From contig JBIKLF010000019.1 of assembly GCA_044359955.1 (NCBI GenBank), forward strand, positions 1-47,894: a stretch of DNA of 47,894 nucleotides, written 5' to 3'. Below are positions 1 to 8,001 of the stretch, piece after piece. Origin of the DNA: JACTMZ01 sp044359955. Its GTDB lineage: Bacteria; Verrucomicrobiota; Verrucomicrobiia; Chthoniobacterales; JACTMZ01. A model generated the notes under the pieces. The model searched no databases. It was not told the DNA's origin and was given only the letters and a program-made list of their open reading frames with translations. The translations under genes were made by a program, and so were the position numbers. Position 1 is the first letter of the stretch, and each line of letters opens with the position of its first letter.

Positions 1-24
1 AAGGCTTGCCCATTTCCGCTCCGT

Positions 25-113
25 CACCCCAAGGGTGATGCTGGGCTGCGGCGTATCGCCTTGCTGCCCAATCTCTCAACCCTCATCGGTCAACTCTCAT
101 CTCCGTTTTTAGG
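25..113. repeat. Degenerate repeat block, copy 1
   Basis: The block begins with the 14-mer CACCCCAAGGGTGA (25-38), itself a small hairpin, and ends with the 20-mer CTCTCATCTCCGTTTTTAGG (94-113). Both strings recur in the same order and strand at 2885-2898 and 2970-2989. The stretch before the first gene (1-339) otherwise holds no convincing coding region. The two copies bracket the TPR gene and the decayed Abi region. I see the repeats directly; any role in moving the intervening DNA is inference. Confidence 0.5.
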
Positions 114-339
114 TTTAAACATTCCCGATTCCTCTCGCGCAGTCAGACCACCCTGAATGTCACGCCGCTGGGCGGCGGAGGCTGCTGGCTCAATAGGCTC
201 AAAATTCAGCATTCGGCACTTCCCCGCCCCGCGCCCGCCCGCCCTTCGCCCGCAAAACTTCCTGACCCGGCAATACTTGCGTCTATAACGCCCATCGTTC
301 GTGCCTCCGGCACGGCGTTTGCTGTAGAATTCCGGCGCC

Positions 340-1215
340 ATGCCCAAACCACGAAAGAACTCCGACTCCGAGCCTCCATTCAATCCCGCCGCGCTGCGCG
401 TCATGATGGAGCGCGCGCTTGGCGGCTTCGGCCACAACAAGCTCAGCGACGAGGCGCGGGCGCAGGAACTCGTCTATGACGCGATGGAGGCGTCCTCCTG
501 GGAGCGCTGTCTGCGGCTGGTGCGGCAGGCGTTGGAACTGGACCCTGAAAATGTGGATGCGCTGCTGATGCTGTTGGGAGCGTCGGATTTCAAAGGGGAG
601 CAGCGCATTGAAGCGTTGCGCGGCATCGTGGCGACCGGGGCGAAGCGGCTGGGGCAAGAGGCGTTCAAGGAGCTGGTGCCGCACTTTTGGGGGTTCATCG
701 AGACCCGGCCCTACATGCGGGCGCGTCAGGCGCTGGCGGCGGCGTTGCGGGAAGCGGGCCGGCTGGACGAGGCCGCGCAGGAATGGACGGAGATGCTGGC
801 CTTGAACGAAAACGACAACCAGGGCGTGCGCTATGAACTGCTGTCGGCGCTCCTGGCGCAGGGCCGTCTCGACGAAGCCCGCGTGCTGATGGAGCGATTC
901 GAGGGTGAAGGCGAGTGGAGCGTGGTCTTTGCCTGGGGCCGGGTGCTGGAGCGGCTGCTCTCGGGAGACAAGGCGTCCGCCACCAAGGCACTGGCGGTGG
1001 CGAGAAAACAGAACGCGCACATGGAGGCGTATCTGAAAGGCCACCGCAAACTGCCCAAGAACCTGCCCGGCAGCTACAAGCCAGGTAGCAAAGAGGAAGC
1101 GCTGTGCTACGCCGATATCCTGATGGCCGTGTGGAAAGCGCATCCAGCGGCGGTGACGTGGCTCGGGCTGGTAGGGAAACGGGACGATGCACCTGCCAAG
1201 GTGGAACAACCGTGA
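340..1215 (+). CDS. TPR-type protein, ST7-like
   Basis: This 291-residue protein is almost entirely helical. It contains TPR-like helix pairs around residues 45-75 (SWERCLRLVRQALELDPEN) and 130-180 (REAGRLDEAAQEW, then LLAQGRLDEARVLMERF). The C-terminal part (about 220-275) includes KGHRKLPKNLP and EALCYADILMAVWKAHPAAV, which resembles the end of ST7-like TPR proteins found in bacteria and eukaryotes. No signal peptide or membrane segment is visible, so it is probably a cytoplasmic scaffold for protein-protein contacts. The ATG follows a long leader without a clear Shine-Dalgarno. The specific function is unknown; the TPR fold is the confident part. Confidence 0.8.
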   Translation: MPKPRKNSDSEPPFNPAALRVMMERALGGFGHNKLSDEARAQELVYDAMEASSWERCLRLVRQALELDPENVDALLMLLGASDFKGEQRIEALRGIVATGAKRLGQEAFKELVPHFWGFIETRPYMRARQALAAALREAGRLDEAAQEWTEMLALNENDNQGVRYELLSALLAQGRLDEARVLMERFEGEGEWSVVFAWGRVLERLLSGDKASATKALAVARKQNAHMEAYLKGHRKLPKNLPGSYKPGSKEEALCYADILMAVWKAHPAAVTWLGLVGKRDDAPAKVEQP

Positions 1216-1232
1216 GATGCGAAGGGGAACAG

Positions 1233-1400
1233 ATGCCGCGCCTCGTCGGCGAGTTGCCTAATCCATTCTTGGAATCTGCCAGACTCGAAGACGCCATCCG
1301 TGCCGACCTTGCCGGGCTGGGCTTCCCTGTCGCTGACGCTACCCACCCTTTGAGGTCGCAAAATGCGACCTCAAACACGGACACACCCCAGCATGCCTGA
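1233..1400 (+). pseudogene. N-terminal fragment, possibly HsdM-like
   Basis: A 55-codon frame starts at an ATG preceded by a good purine-rich site (AAGGGG, about 7 nt upstream). Its first 33 residues contain NPFLESARLEDAIRADLAGL, which reminds me of the N-terminus of some type I restriction-modification methylase subunits. After about residue 35 the frame runs into a palindrome and continues as unlikely protein before stopping. Abi_2-family genes, such as the one just downstream, are often found in type I R-M operons. That context supports a decayed R-M locus, but the assignment rests on a short stretch and is tentative. Confidence 0.3.
1349..1375. promoter_or_regulatory. 27-bp perfect palindrome
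   Basis: TTTGAGGTCGCA, then AAA, then TGCGACCTCAAA: two perfectly complementary 12-base arms around a 3-base loop. There is no T-tract, so it is a poor fit to an intrinsic terminator and a better fit to a dimeric repressor or phage-like operator, or a transposon scar. It falls inside the tail of the methylase-like fragment. Confidence 0.5.
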
Positions 1401-1573
1401 CGCAGAACAGCCAATTTCTGCTCCGCCGTCCCACGCGCCGGTGAAAGACTACCAGGCTGACTTCAAATCAGTCGTTCCAACATGAGAAGGAACTCCTCTC
1501 TGTATTCGCTTTCACTATCGTATATTTTCCGTTTGACGCGGGATGCATTTCCTCCCACTTTTGCACCAACAAC

Positions 1574-1620
1574 ACCCGCCACGCCTCTCCACGATGCGCA
1601 CCAGGCGGGTTACTTTTTTT
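1574..1620 (+). terminator. Possible hairpin plus T-run before the Abi gene
   Basis: ACCCGCC (1574-1580) pairs with GGCGGGT (1604-1610) across a 23-base loop and is followed by TAC and seven Ts (1614-1620). It could end transcription from upstream or attenuate the Abi gene that begins 21 bases later. The loop is long, so confidence is low. The rest of 1401-1640 shows no gene. Confidence 0.3.
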
Positions 1621-1640
1621 GCCTCCCGGCAGCCTTCTGA

Positions 1641-2528
1641 ATGTCGAAGCCGCCCACCACCTTCGAGGAGCAGCTCCTTCTCCTGGAATCGAGAGGCCTA
1701 GTTGTCAGCGACCGGCCACTTGCCCTTCATCGCCTCGCCCACGCGAACTACTTTCGACTGAACTGCTACCGCCACCCCTTCCAAATCCCCGGCAGCGACA
1801 CCTTTTATCGGGGTAGCCATTTCGATGGGCTGTGGGAAATTTAGCGCTTCGATCATCTTTTCCGCATTCTCATGCTCGATGCGATCGAGCGCTGTGAAGT
1901 CTCGTTTCGGACCCAATGGGCCTATGTTCTCGCCCACACGCATGGCCCCCAATCATACGAAAATCCCGCCATCCATCGTGTTGCTTCGGCACATCAAAAG
2001 ACTCTTGCCAAGCTCGACTCGGAAATTCGCCGCAGCACCGAGGATTTTTTAAGTTCGCATCGCCGCACCGGTGCCGCACGGCCTCCCATCTGGATGGTTT
2101 GCGAGGTGATGAGCCTCGGTCAGCTCTCAGCCCTCTATGACAACTTGGCCGCACCTGCGGACCGACAGGCCATCGCCGATGCTTACGGGTTCGATGAAAA
2201 AGTCCTGCGCTCCTTCCTGCATCACCTGACCGTCGTGCGCAATGTCTGTGCGCACCACGCGCGACTCTGGAACCGCCGCTTCGCCGTTACCTTCACCCTG
2301 CCTCGCAAGAAACCCGCTGCGCTGTTCGCGCAATTTCACTCCGACACCCGCGCGGTTTACAACACGCTGGTGGTGCTCACAGGACTCCTCGATATCATTG
2401 AGCCCGGCCAGCACTGGGCGAATCGCCTGATCAAGCTGCTGAACGATCATTCGTGGGACCTTACCCCGCACATGGGTTTTCCGGACGATTGGAGAGAACG
2501 CACACTTTGGAAAAAACACCTGACATGA
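1641..2528 (+). pseudogene. Abi_2 family abortive-infection protein, amber-interrupted
   Basis: Reading through one TAG at 1842-1844 gives a complete Abi_2 (AbiD/AbiF-like) protein of about 295 residues. The N-terminal part has KPPTTFEEQLLLLESRGL and ALHRLAHANYFRLNCYRHPF, both family hallmarks. After the stop come RFDHLFRILMLDAIERCEVS and, near the C-terminus, RNVCAHHARLWNR. The latter contains the R-x4-H HEPN ribonuclease signature. The stop falls where relatives usually have Tyr before RFD, so TAT or TAC changed to TAG is the simplest explanation. Both halves are in the same frame and nothing else looks eroded, which suggests a recent loss or suppression. A truncated restart at the ATG at 1872 would lack the N-terminal third. 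The family acts in phage exclusion. Confidence 0.85.
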
Positions 2529-2653
2529 ACCGCAACGACCTTGCCGACATCGCCGCCGTTTCCAGCCCCGACCACAACTTAGCCGTAACGATGCAAAACG
2601 TTCTGCCTTTTCCGGCGCGGCCACAGAGGCGCGCCTGGGCGAGAGATGACTAA
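2525..2653 (+). CDS. Possible 42-aa ORF overlapping the Abi stop
   Basis: The ATG overlaps the Abi stop codon as ATGA, the usual arrangement for translational coupling. The peptide starts MNRNDLADIAAVSS and ends AWARDD, with no recognisable domain. It may be chance; only the coupling geometry argues for it. Confidence 0.15.
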   Translation: MNRNDLADIAAVSSPDHNLAVTMQNVLPFPARPQRRAWARDD

Positions 2654-2770
2654 CTGTTTAGTGAGCGTCTCTGCGCACCAGCGGAGAAAAGGATGCGGCG
2701 GCGTCCTCGCCGTCGGTGCCCTGCTCGAATCCGCACCCGTTTTGAATTTTCACGGCTTAGAAAGGGCGTT

Positions 2771-2974
2771 GAGAGCCGGAGCGAAGCGGAGACGGCCGGA
2801 GGCAATTTATGGTTGATAGCCGGAGTCCGCCGCGGCGACCAATTGAGAGGTTGAAAGCCAACGACTTGTCGATCCAGGCGCAGACACCCCAAGGGTGAGG
2901 CAAACCGATGACTTAAACTGTTCACGCTCAGTCCCTCAATTGCCTGCGGCTGTCTCCGCTCTGCTCCGGCTCTC
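2771..2974. repeat. 39-bp imperfect inverted repeat in a gene-free stretch
   Basis: The arm at 2771-2809 (starting GAGAGCCGGAGCGAAGCGGA) matches the reverse complement of 2936-2974 at 34 of 39 positions, enclosing about 126 bp. The right arm runs directly into repeat-block copy 2. The whole of 2654-3064 lacks a convincing gene, and this structure is its main content. It resembles the ends of a small non-autonomous element. Confidence 0.55.
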
Positions 2975-2989
2975 ATCTCCGTTTTTAGG
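2885..2989. repeat. Degenerate repeat block, copy 2
   Basis: It carries the same 14-mer (2885-2898) and 20-mer (2970-2989) as the block at 25-113, in the same orientation. The spacing between them is 85 bases here against 69 in copy 1. Confidence 0.5.
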
Positions 2990-3064
2990 GTGAAGCGCCT
3001 GGAGGCCAAGATGCAGGGGAGTCGGAAATTGACTAAATTCTACCGGGCCTTGCGGCGAGAAATG

Positions 3065-3931
3065 TCAAACGTCACGATCTGACCCCAAACGACTTGCGCT
3101 GCGGTCCGAGGGCGGGTGTCCATGGAATTTGGCGTAGGCGCGGGTAAAGTCACCCGGATGCCGGTAGCCGAGCGTGAGGGCGGTTTCTTTCACCGTGCTG
3201 CCCGGTCGAGAGAGCAGGCGCGAGGCTTCGCGCATCTTCATTTCCAGCAGGGCCCGGCCGGGCGCGCGACCGGTCGCCTCGCGAAAAAGGCGCTGCAGGC
3301 CCATGGCGGAAACACCGAGGTAATCGGCCAGCGCGGCCGCCGGCGCACGCACGTCGAGGTGCCTGCGCATCCACTGCTCGGCCAGTTGTAGACGGTGGGC
3401 ATCGCGCGTGCCGGTCTCCGCCGGGCCGCGGGCGCTGCGGGCCAGATTGGTATCGATGAGTTTTTTCAAGGCGACGAGAGCCTCCGGCGACGATGAGTCG
3501 GGTCGCTGGATCTCGCGCCGGGTCAGACGATGCAACTGCTCCAGTTCGGCGGTCGTTTCGGCGGCGGCCGTGCGCAGCCAGCAGGTCTTTTTTTCCAGCT
3601 TTGCGCCAATTTCCGGAGGTTGCCTCCAGAACCAGACGAGCAGGGAACATGGGGCATTCGGACGGTCGTTCCATCCGTAGGGGACATCGGGTCCGGCCAC
3701 GATGAGCGATCCTCGCGAGGTCTTCTGGCGTTTGTCTCCGGCGAGAAGCAGGGGATGCCCCGAAAGCACGACCATGTAGGTCCAGCCGTGGTGAACGCGA
3801 AGCGGAATGGGGTAGCGGCCGTAAAAGCGGCGACCCCATGCGAGGTAAAGCAAACCGCCAGGAGGAGGTCCGGGAGGAAACCAGTGCGGGGACCCCGGTT
3901 CGGGCAGATAGATTTCGCGGGCCGCTTTCAT
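3065..3931 (-). CDS. AraC-family transcriptional regulator
   Basis: This 288-residue protein has an N-terminal AraC-type ligand-binding region (about 20-110; GRYPIPLRVHHGWTYMVVLS, then GSLIVAGPDVPYGW). Its C-terminal AraC/XylS DNA-binding domain (about 180-275) has two helix-turn-helix units: LADYLGVSAMGLQRLFREAT and KETALTLGYRHPGDFTRAYA. The gene is divergent from the hexuronate operon with a 126-bp gap, which makes it the likely operon regulator. Its effector would then be a uronate or a pathway intermediate, but that is inference. The start ATG is the first in the frame. Confidence 0.9.
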   Translation of the reverse strand: MKAAREIYLPEPGSPHWFPPGPPPGGLLYLAWGRRFYGRYPIPLRVHHGWTYMVVLSGHPLLLAGDKRQKTSRGSLIVAGPDVPYGWNDRPNAPCSLLVWFWRQPPEIGAKLEKKTCWLRTAAAETTAELEQLHRLTRREIQRPDSSSPEALVALKKLIDTNLARSARGPAETGTRDAHRLQLAEQWMRRHLDVRAPAAALADYLGVSAMGLQRLFREATGRAPGRALLEMKMREASRLLSRPGSTVKETALTLGYRHPGDFTRAYAKFHGHPPSDRSASRLGSDRDV

Positions 3932-4057
3932 GAAATAGCAATTTATACCAAGCTTGGGGCCGTGCTACACTTGTTTCCTTCGACAACGAACGTGAGTACG
4001 CCAAACTAATGATGTCAGATCAGACGATTGCTTGTCGCAGATACCCCTCTTTTTCCC
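3932..4057. promoter_or_regulatory. Divergent control region of the AraC gene and hexuronate operon
   Basis: On the minus strand a TATAAA (3942-3947) lies 10 bases before the AraC start codon and could be its -10 element, giving a nearly leaderless transcript. On the plus strand no strong promoter or Shine-Dalgarno is evident before the ATG at 4058. AraC-type half-sites would be expected here, but I cannot point to a specific pair. Confidence 0.3.
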
Positions 4058-5017
4058 ATGGCCAAAATTCTTCTCACCACCACATCTTTCCAAGACACGC
4101 CTGGTCCGCACCACGAACTGCTGGCGCAAAAGGGTTACGAAATCGTCCGTGAGCGCGGGCCGCTCCCCGAAGCGCGCATGCTGGAACTCGCCGGGGATTT
4201 CGACGCCTTCCTCTGCGGCGACGATGCCATCACGCGCTCCGTGCTGGAGAAGTCGCTGCCGCGCCTCAAAGTAGTTTCCAAATACGGCATCGGTTTGGAC
4301 AAAATCGATGTGGCCTCTGCGACGGAGCTAAAAATTCCGGTGACGTTCTGCCCGGGGGTGAACCATACGACCGTGGCCGAGCACACCTTCGCGCTGCTGC
4401 TCGCGCTTTGCCGGAATCTTGTCGAGGAGGTGAACTTTGTCCGCGACGGGCAGTGGAAGAGAATGACCGGCCGCGAACTGCATGGCAAAGTTATAGGCAT
4501 TGTCGGACTGGGCCGCATCGGCAAGGAAGTTGCCAAGCGCGCCAAGGCCTTCGGCATGGTTGTGGTCGGCTATGGCAACCATTGGGACGATTCCTTTGCC
4601 ACGGAAAACGGCCTTGTCCGCGTGGCCGAGCCCGATGAACTTTTCCGCCGCTGTGACGTGGTGACGCTCCACACCAAGCTGACTGACGCCACCCGTCACA
4701 TGGTCGACTCCTCACGCCTCGCGCTGGCTCGCCCCGGTCTGCTTCTGGTCAACTGCGCCCGCGGCCAGTTGGTCGAGACCGATGCTCTACTCAATGCCCT
4801 TCGGTCTGGTTGTCTCGGAGGCTATGCGGCCGATGTCATGGACGAGGAACCGCCGCCGCCCGACCATCCGCTCCTCAGTGCCCCCCGGGTTGTCATCACT
4901 CCCCACATCGGCTCGCGCACCCGCGAAAACGTCGTCCGCCAAGCGAGCATGGCCGTGCAGAACCTGATCAACGTGCTGGATGGAAAGCCCGCACTTGCTC
5001 AAGCCAACGAAGTCTAA
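4058..5017 (+). CDS. D-2-hydroxyacid dehydrogenase (SerA-like)
   Basis: This NAD-dependent D-isomer 2-hydroxyacid dehydrogenase has 319 residues. The Rossmann fingerprint is VIGIVGLGRIGKEVAKRAKA at about 148-167. The catalytic Arg is in NCARGQ (about 235), the Glu in MDEEPPP (about 264) and the His in TPHIGSR (about 283). The frame opens 10 codons earlier at a TTG, but MAKILLTTTSF is the natural N-terminus. There is no C-terminal ACT domain, so it is not a full-length SerA. It leads the uronate operon with 5 bases to the next gene, so it may reduce or oxidise a keto or hydroxy acid from uronate metabolism rather than 3-phosphoglycerate. The substrate is unknown. Confidence 0.9.
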   Translation: MAKILLTTTSFQDTPGPHHELLAQKGYEIVRERGPLPEARMLELAGDFDAFLCGDDAITRSVLEKSLPRLKVVSKYGIGLDKIDVASATELKIPVTFCPGVNHTTVAEHTFALLLALCRNLVEEVNFVRDGQWKRMTGRELHGKVIGIVGLGRIGKEVAKRAKAFGMVVVGYGNHWDDSFATENGLVRVAEPDELFRRCDVVTLHTKLTDATRHMVDSSRLALARPGLLLVNCARGQLVETDALLNALRSGCLGGYAADVMDEEPPPPDHPLLSAPRVVITPHIGSRTRENVVRQASMAVQNLINVLDGKPALAQANEV

Positions 5018-5022
5018 CCGCC

Positions 5023-6120
5023 ATGTCCGACAACTGGTTCATTGTTCCCGCAGACAAGCACGATGGTCTCGTGGCCCGCGTTTACCGGGCAAGGGGATAC
5101 CGTGCGGGCGAAGCGGCTGAGGCCGCGCGGTTTTGCCACAGTGCGGCGCGCCACGGCATCCGCACACACAATGCCCTCAAAGCCTTGCACCTCGACGATT
5201 TGTTCGGGAGCAAGGTCGGCCGCTGGACGCCCGGCGCACAGATCGAAAAACTGCCGTCGCGTTTCGCCGCGGCGGAGTCGTGGGACGGACACCACAAGCT
5301 CGGCCAGGCGGTGGCCTATGCCGCGATGGACCGCTGCATGGAACTCGCCGACCAATACGGCGTCGGCATGGTCAGCGTGGACAACGCCACGCATTACCTC
5401 TGGGGCGGCGGCTACGTGATCGAGGCGGCGCTCAAAGGCTACATCGCCTACACCAATTGCACCTCCGCCACCTCGGAAGTCGTCCCCTTCGGCGGCAAGA
5501 CGCCAACCATGGGCACCAACCCGCACTCGTGGGGCTTCCCGACGCAGGACGCTGTCGGATTTCCGATCGTGATTGACTGGGCAACCTCGACCGTGGCCAT
5601 GGGCCGCGTGCAGCAGTTCGCCCGCGAAGGCAAAGAACTCGGCGCAGGCTGGGCCGTCGATGCCGAGGGCCAGGCGACTACCGATCCGGCCAAAGCCGTG
5701 GCGTTGTTGCCGTTCGGCGCACACAAAGGCTACGGGCTCGGCTTGATCGACGAGCTTTACGCCGCGTTCATCGGCGGCGGTTTGCCATCCGTCCGCGGCA
5801 CCGCCAAGGGCGAGGCCAAGGAAAAGCGGGGTTCGACCTTCTTTTTCCAATGCATCCATCCGGAAGCGTTGCAGGGCCATGACTACGCGCTCGGGCGCAC
5901 GCAGGCGGACAACATCAAGGCCTGCCTCGCCGATCTTCTCGGCCACGGCAACGGGCAGTGCCTGCTGCCCGGCGAGTTGGAAGCAAAAGCGGCCAAACTG
6001 ACCGACCAGCACGGCGGACTCCTTTTCACCAGGGCGGAAATCGAAAGTTTCGCCCACCTCACGGACGAGCTTGGCGAACCCGCCTGGAAACCCGAGGATT
6101 TCAAAACCATCAACCTCTGA
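5023..6120 (+). CDS. Ldh_2 family malate/L-lactate dehydrogenase-type oxidoreductase
   Basis: This 365-residue protein belongs to the Ldh_2 fold family (malate, L-lactate, ureidoglycolate and 2,3-diketogulonate reductases), which is unrelated to Rossmann lactate dehydrogenases. Visible signatures are SAARHGIRTHNALK (about 44-57, where relatives have a conserved His/Arg segment), GGKTPTMGTNPHSWGFPT (nucleotide-binding loop region) and FGAHKGYGLGLIDELYAA. The ATG at 5023 is chosen because it sits 5 bases after the previous stop; the frame extends further upstream only as overlap. In this operon it probably interconverts a sugar-acid keto/hydroxy pair, as YiaK does in E. coli. The exact substrate cannot be read from the sequence. 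Confidence 0.85.
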   Translation: MSDNWFIVPADKHDGLVARVYRARGYRAGEAAEAARFCHSAARHGIRTHNALKALHLDDLFGSKVGRWTPGAQIEKLPSRFAAAESWDGHHKLGQAVAYAAMDRCMELADQYGVGMVSVDNATHYLWGGGYVIEAALKGYIAYTNCTSATSEVVPFGGKTPTMGTNPHSWGFPTQDAVGFPIVIDWATSTVAMGRVQQFAREGKELGAGWAVDAEGQATTDPAKAVALLPFGAHKGYGLGLIDELYAAFIGGGLPSVRGTAKGEAKEKRGSTFFFQCIHPEALQGHDYALGRTQADNIKACLADLLGHGNGQCLLPGELEAKAAKLTDQHGGLLFTRAEIESFAHLTDELGEPAWKPEDFKTINL

Positions 6121-6126
6121 ACATCT

Positions 6127-7224
6127 ATGTCACTCCCTCTGCGCGAAAAATCCACCTGCCACTACGACCAAATCAGCCTCGGCGAAGTCATGCTTCGCCT
6201 GGACCCCGGCGAGGGGCGCGTGCGCACCGCGCGCCGTTTCGACGCCTGGGAAGGCGGCGGCGAATACAACACGTCGCGCGGACTGCGCAAATGCTTCGGC
6301 CTGAAAACCGCCGTCTGCACCGCCTTCGTGGACAACGAGGTCGGGCACCTCATCGAAGATTTCATCATGCAGGGCGGGGTGGACACCTCGTTCATCAAAT
6401 GGCGCGAGGATGACGGCATCGGGCGGACGGTCCGCAACGGCCTCAATTTCACCGAGAGGGGTTTCGGGGTGCGGGGTGCGGTGGGGGTGCCGGATCGCGG
6501 CCACACGGCCGCTTCGCAACTCAAGCGCGGCGACTTCGACTGGGACCACATCTTCGGCCGACTCGGTGCGCGCTGGTTCCACACCGGAGGAATCTTCGCG
6601 GCGCTGTCCGAATCGACCGCCGACCTGACCATCGAGGCCGTGCAAGCCGCCAAGAAGCACGGGACCATTGTCAGTTACGATCTCAATTACCGACCCTCGC
6701 TCTGGAAATCCATCGGCGGTCTGGCTAAAGCCCGCGAGGTCAACCGCGAGATCGCCAAATACGTCGATGTGATGATCGGCAACGAGGAGGACTTCACCGC
6801 TTCGCTCGGCTTCGAGGTCGAGGGCGTGGACCACAACCTGAGCCATATCGAGACGGACGCCTTCAAGCGCATGATCGAGACGGCGGTCAAAGAATACCAA
6901 AACTTCAAAGTTGCGGCGACCACGCTGCGCGGCGTCATCACGGCGAGCAAGAACGACTGGAGCGCCATCTGCTGGCACGACGGGAAATTCCACGAGAGCC
7001 GCAAATACCCCGGGCTTGATATCTTGGACCGGGTGGGCGGCGGCGACAGCTTCGCCAGCGGGCTGGCCTTCGGGTTCCTCGAACACAACGACCCGCAGTT
7101 GGCCGTTGATTACGGCGCGGCCCACGGCGCCTTGGCCTCGACCACGCCGGGCGACACTTCGATGGCCACACGCCAAGAGGTGGAAAAACTCATGAAGGGC
7201 GGCGGCGCCCGCGTGGTGCGATGA
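6127..7224 (+). CDS. kdgK: PfkB-family sugar kinase, probable 2-dehydro-3-deoxygluconate kinase
   Basis: This 365-residue ribokinase-family protein would phosphorylate 2-keto-3-deoxygluconate (KDG) to KDPG. The N-terminus has the GEVMLRLDPGEG and GGEYNTSRGL motifs (relatives: GG.x.NVA..L). The anion-hole/catalytic-base motif near the C-terminus is DRVGGGDSFASGLAFG, a variant of DTxGAGD. The central SYDLNYRPSLWK (about 185-196) is typical of KDG kinases. At 365 residues it is somewhat longer than most family members. It lies 6 bases after the Ldh_2 gene and overlaps the SDR gene by 4 bases, consistent with the KDG step of the Ashwell uronate pathway. Confidence 0.85.
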   Translation: MSLPLREKSTCHYDQISLGEVMLRLDPGEGRVRTARRFDAWEGGGEYNTSRGLRKCFGLKTAVCTAFVDNEVGHLIEDFIMQGGVDTSFIKWREDDGIGRTVRNGLNFTERGFGVRGAVGVPDRGHTAASQLKRGDFDWDHIFGRLGARWFHTGGIFAALSESTADLTIEAVQAAKKHGTIVSYDLNYRPSLWKSIGGLAKAREVNREIAKYVDVMIGNEEDFTASLGFEVEGVDHNLSHIETDAFKRMIETAVKEYQNFKVAATTLRGVITASKNDWSAICWHDGKFHESRKYPGLDILDRVGGGDSFASGLAFGFLEHNDPQLAVDYGAAHGALASTTPGDTSMATRQEVEKLMKGGGARVVR

Positions 7225-7997
7225 GCAGGACGCCTTCCGAACTGTTCAGTCTCGCCGGCCAAACAGCCGTCGTCATCGGCGGCACCGGCGAGTTGTGCGG
7301 TGCCATGGCGGAAGGCATGGCGGCCGCGGGAGCCAGCATCGTGCTCGTCGGCCGCGACGCCGCAAAAGCGGAGAAGCGCCTGGCGGCCATCACGGCCCAC
7401 GGCGGACCAGTCTCCTTCGAATCTTGCGAAGTCTCTTCGCGGGCCGCTCTCGAAGATCTCGCCGAGCGTGTTTCCGTCCGGCACGGCAAGATCGATATTC
7501 TGGTCAATGGCGCCGGCGTCAACAGCCCCACGCCTTTTCTCGAGATCACCGACGACGAAATGGACCGCATCATTTCGATCAATCTCAAGGCGGTGATGGT
7601 CGCCTGCCAGGTTTTCGGCAAGCTGATGCTCGCCTCGGGCGGCGGCAGCATCATCAACCTCGGTTCGATGTCCGGGATCATCCCGCTGTCCCGCGTCTTC
7701 ACCTATTCGGCGACCAAAGCGGCGGTGCACAATCTGTCGAAGAATCTCGCCCGCGAATGGGCGGCGCAGGGGGTGCGGGTCAATACCCTCGTGCCGGGCT
7801 TTTTTCCCGCCGAGCAGAACCGCAAAGTCCTCACGCCCGAACGTGTCGCCTCCATCATGGGACACACGCCGATGAAGCGCTTCGGCGAAGCGCGCGAACT
7901 GGTCGGGGCCACGCTGCTCCTCGCTTCCGACGCCGGCAGCTTCATCACCGGCACGGAACTCGTCGTCGACGGCGGGTTCGCCTCCATGACCATCTGA
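7221..7997 (+). CDS. SDR oxidoreductase, probable D-mannonate oxidoreductase (fructuronate reductase)
   Basis: This classical short-chain dehydrogenase has 258 residues. The cofactor loop VIGGTGELCGAMAEGMAAAG (about 18-37) is a variant of TGxxxGIG. NGAG is present, the catalytic Ser is in NLGSMSG, and the Tyr-Lys pair is in TYSATKAA. PFLEITDDEMDRIISINLKA is also typical. Gram-positive and PVC uronate clusters use an SDR for fructuronate to mannonate in place of the E. coli UxuB polyol dehydrogenase. Its place between the KDG kinase and UxaC supports that role. The ATGA overlap with the kinase indicates coupling. Confidence 0.8.
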   Translation: MSRTPSELFSLAGQTAVVIGGTGELCGAMAEGMAAAGASIVLVGRDAAKAEKRLAAITAHGGPVSFESCEVSSRAALEDLAERVSVRHGKIDILVNGAGVNSPTPFLEITDDEMDRIISINLKAVMVACQVFGKLMLASGGGSIINLGSMSGIIPLSRVFTYSATKAAVHNLSKNLAREWAAQGVRVNTLVPGFFPAEQNRKVLTPERVASIMGHTPMKRFGEARELVGATLLLASDAGSFITGTELVVDGGFASMTI

Positions 7998-8001
7998 AAC
8001 C

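Noticed and set aside
4028..4057. TTG start 10 codons upstream for the 2-hydroxyacid dehydrogenase
   Set aside because: The added residues MLVADTPLFP do not extend the family N-terminus; MAKILLTTTSF is the natural beginning.
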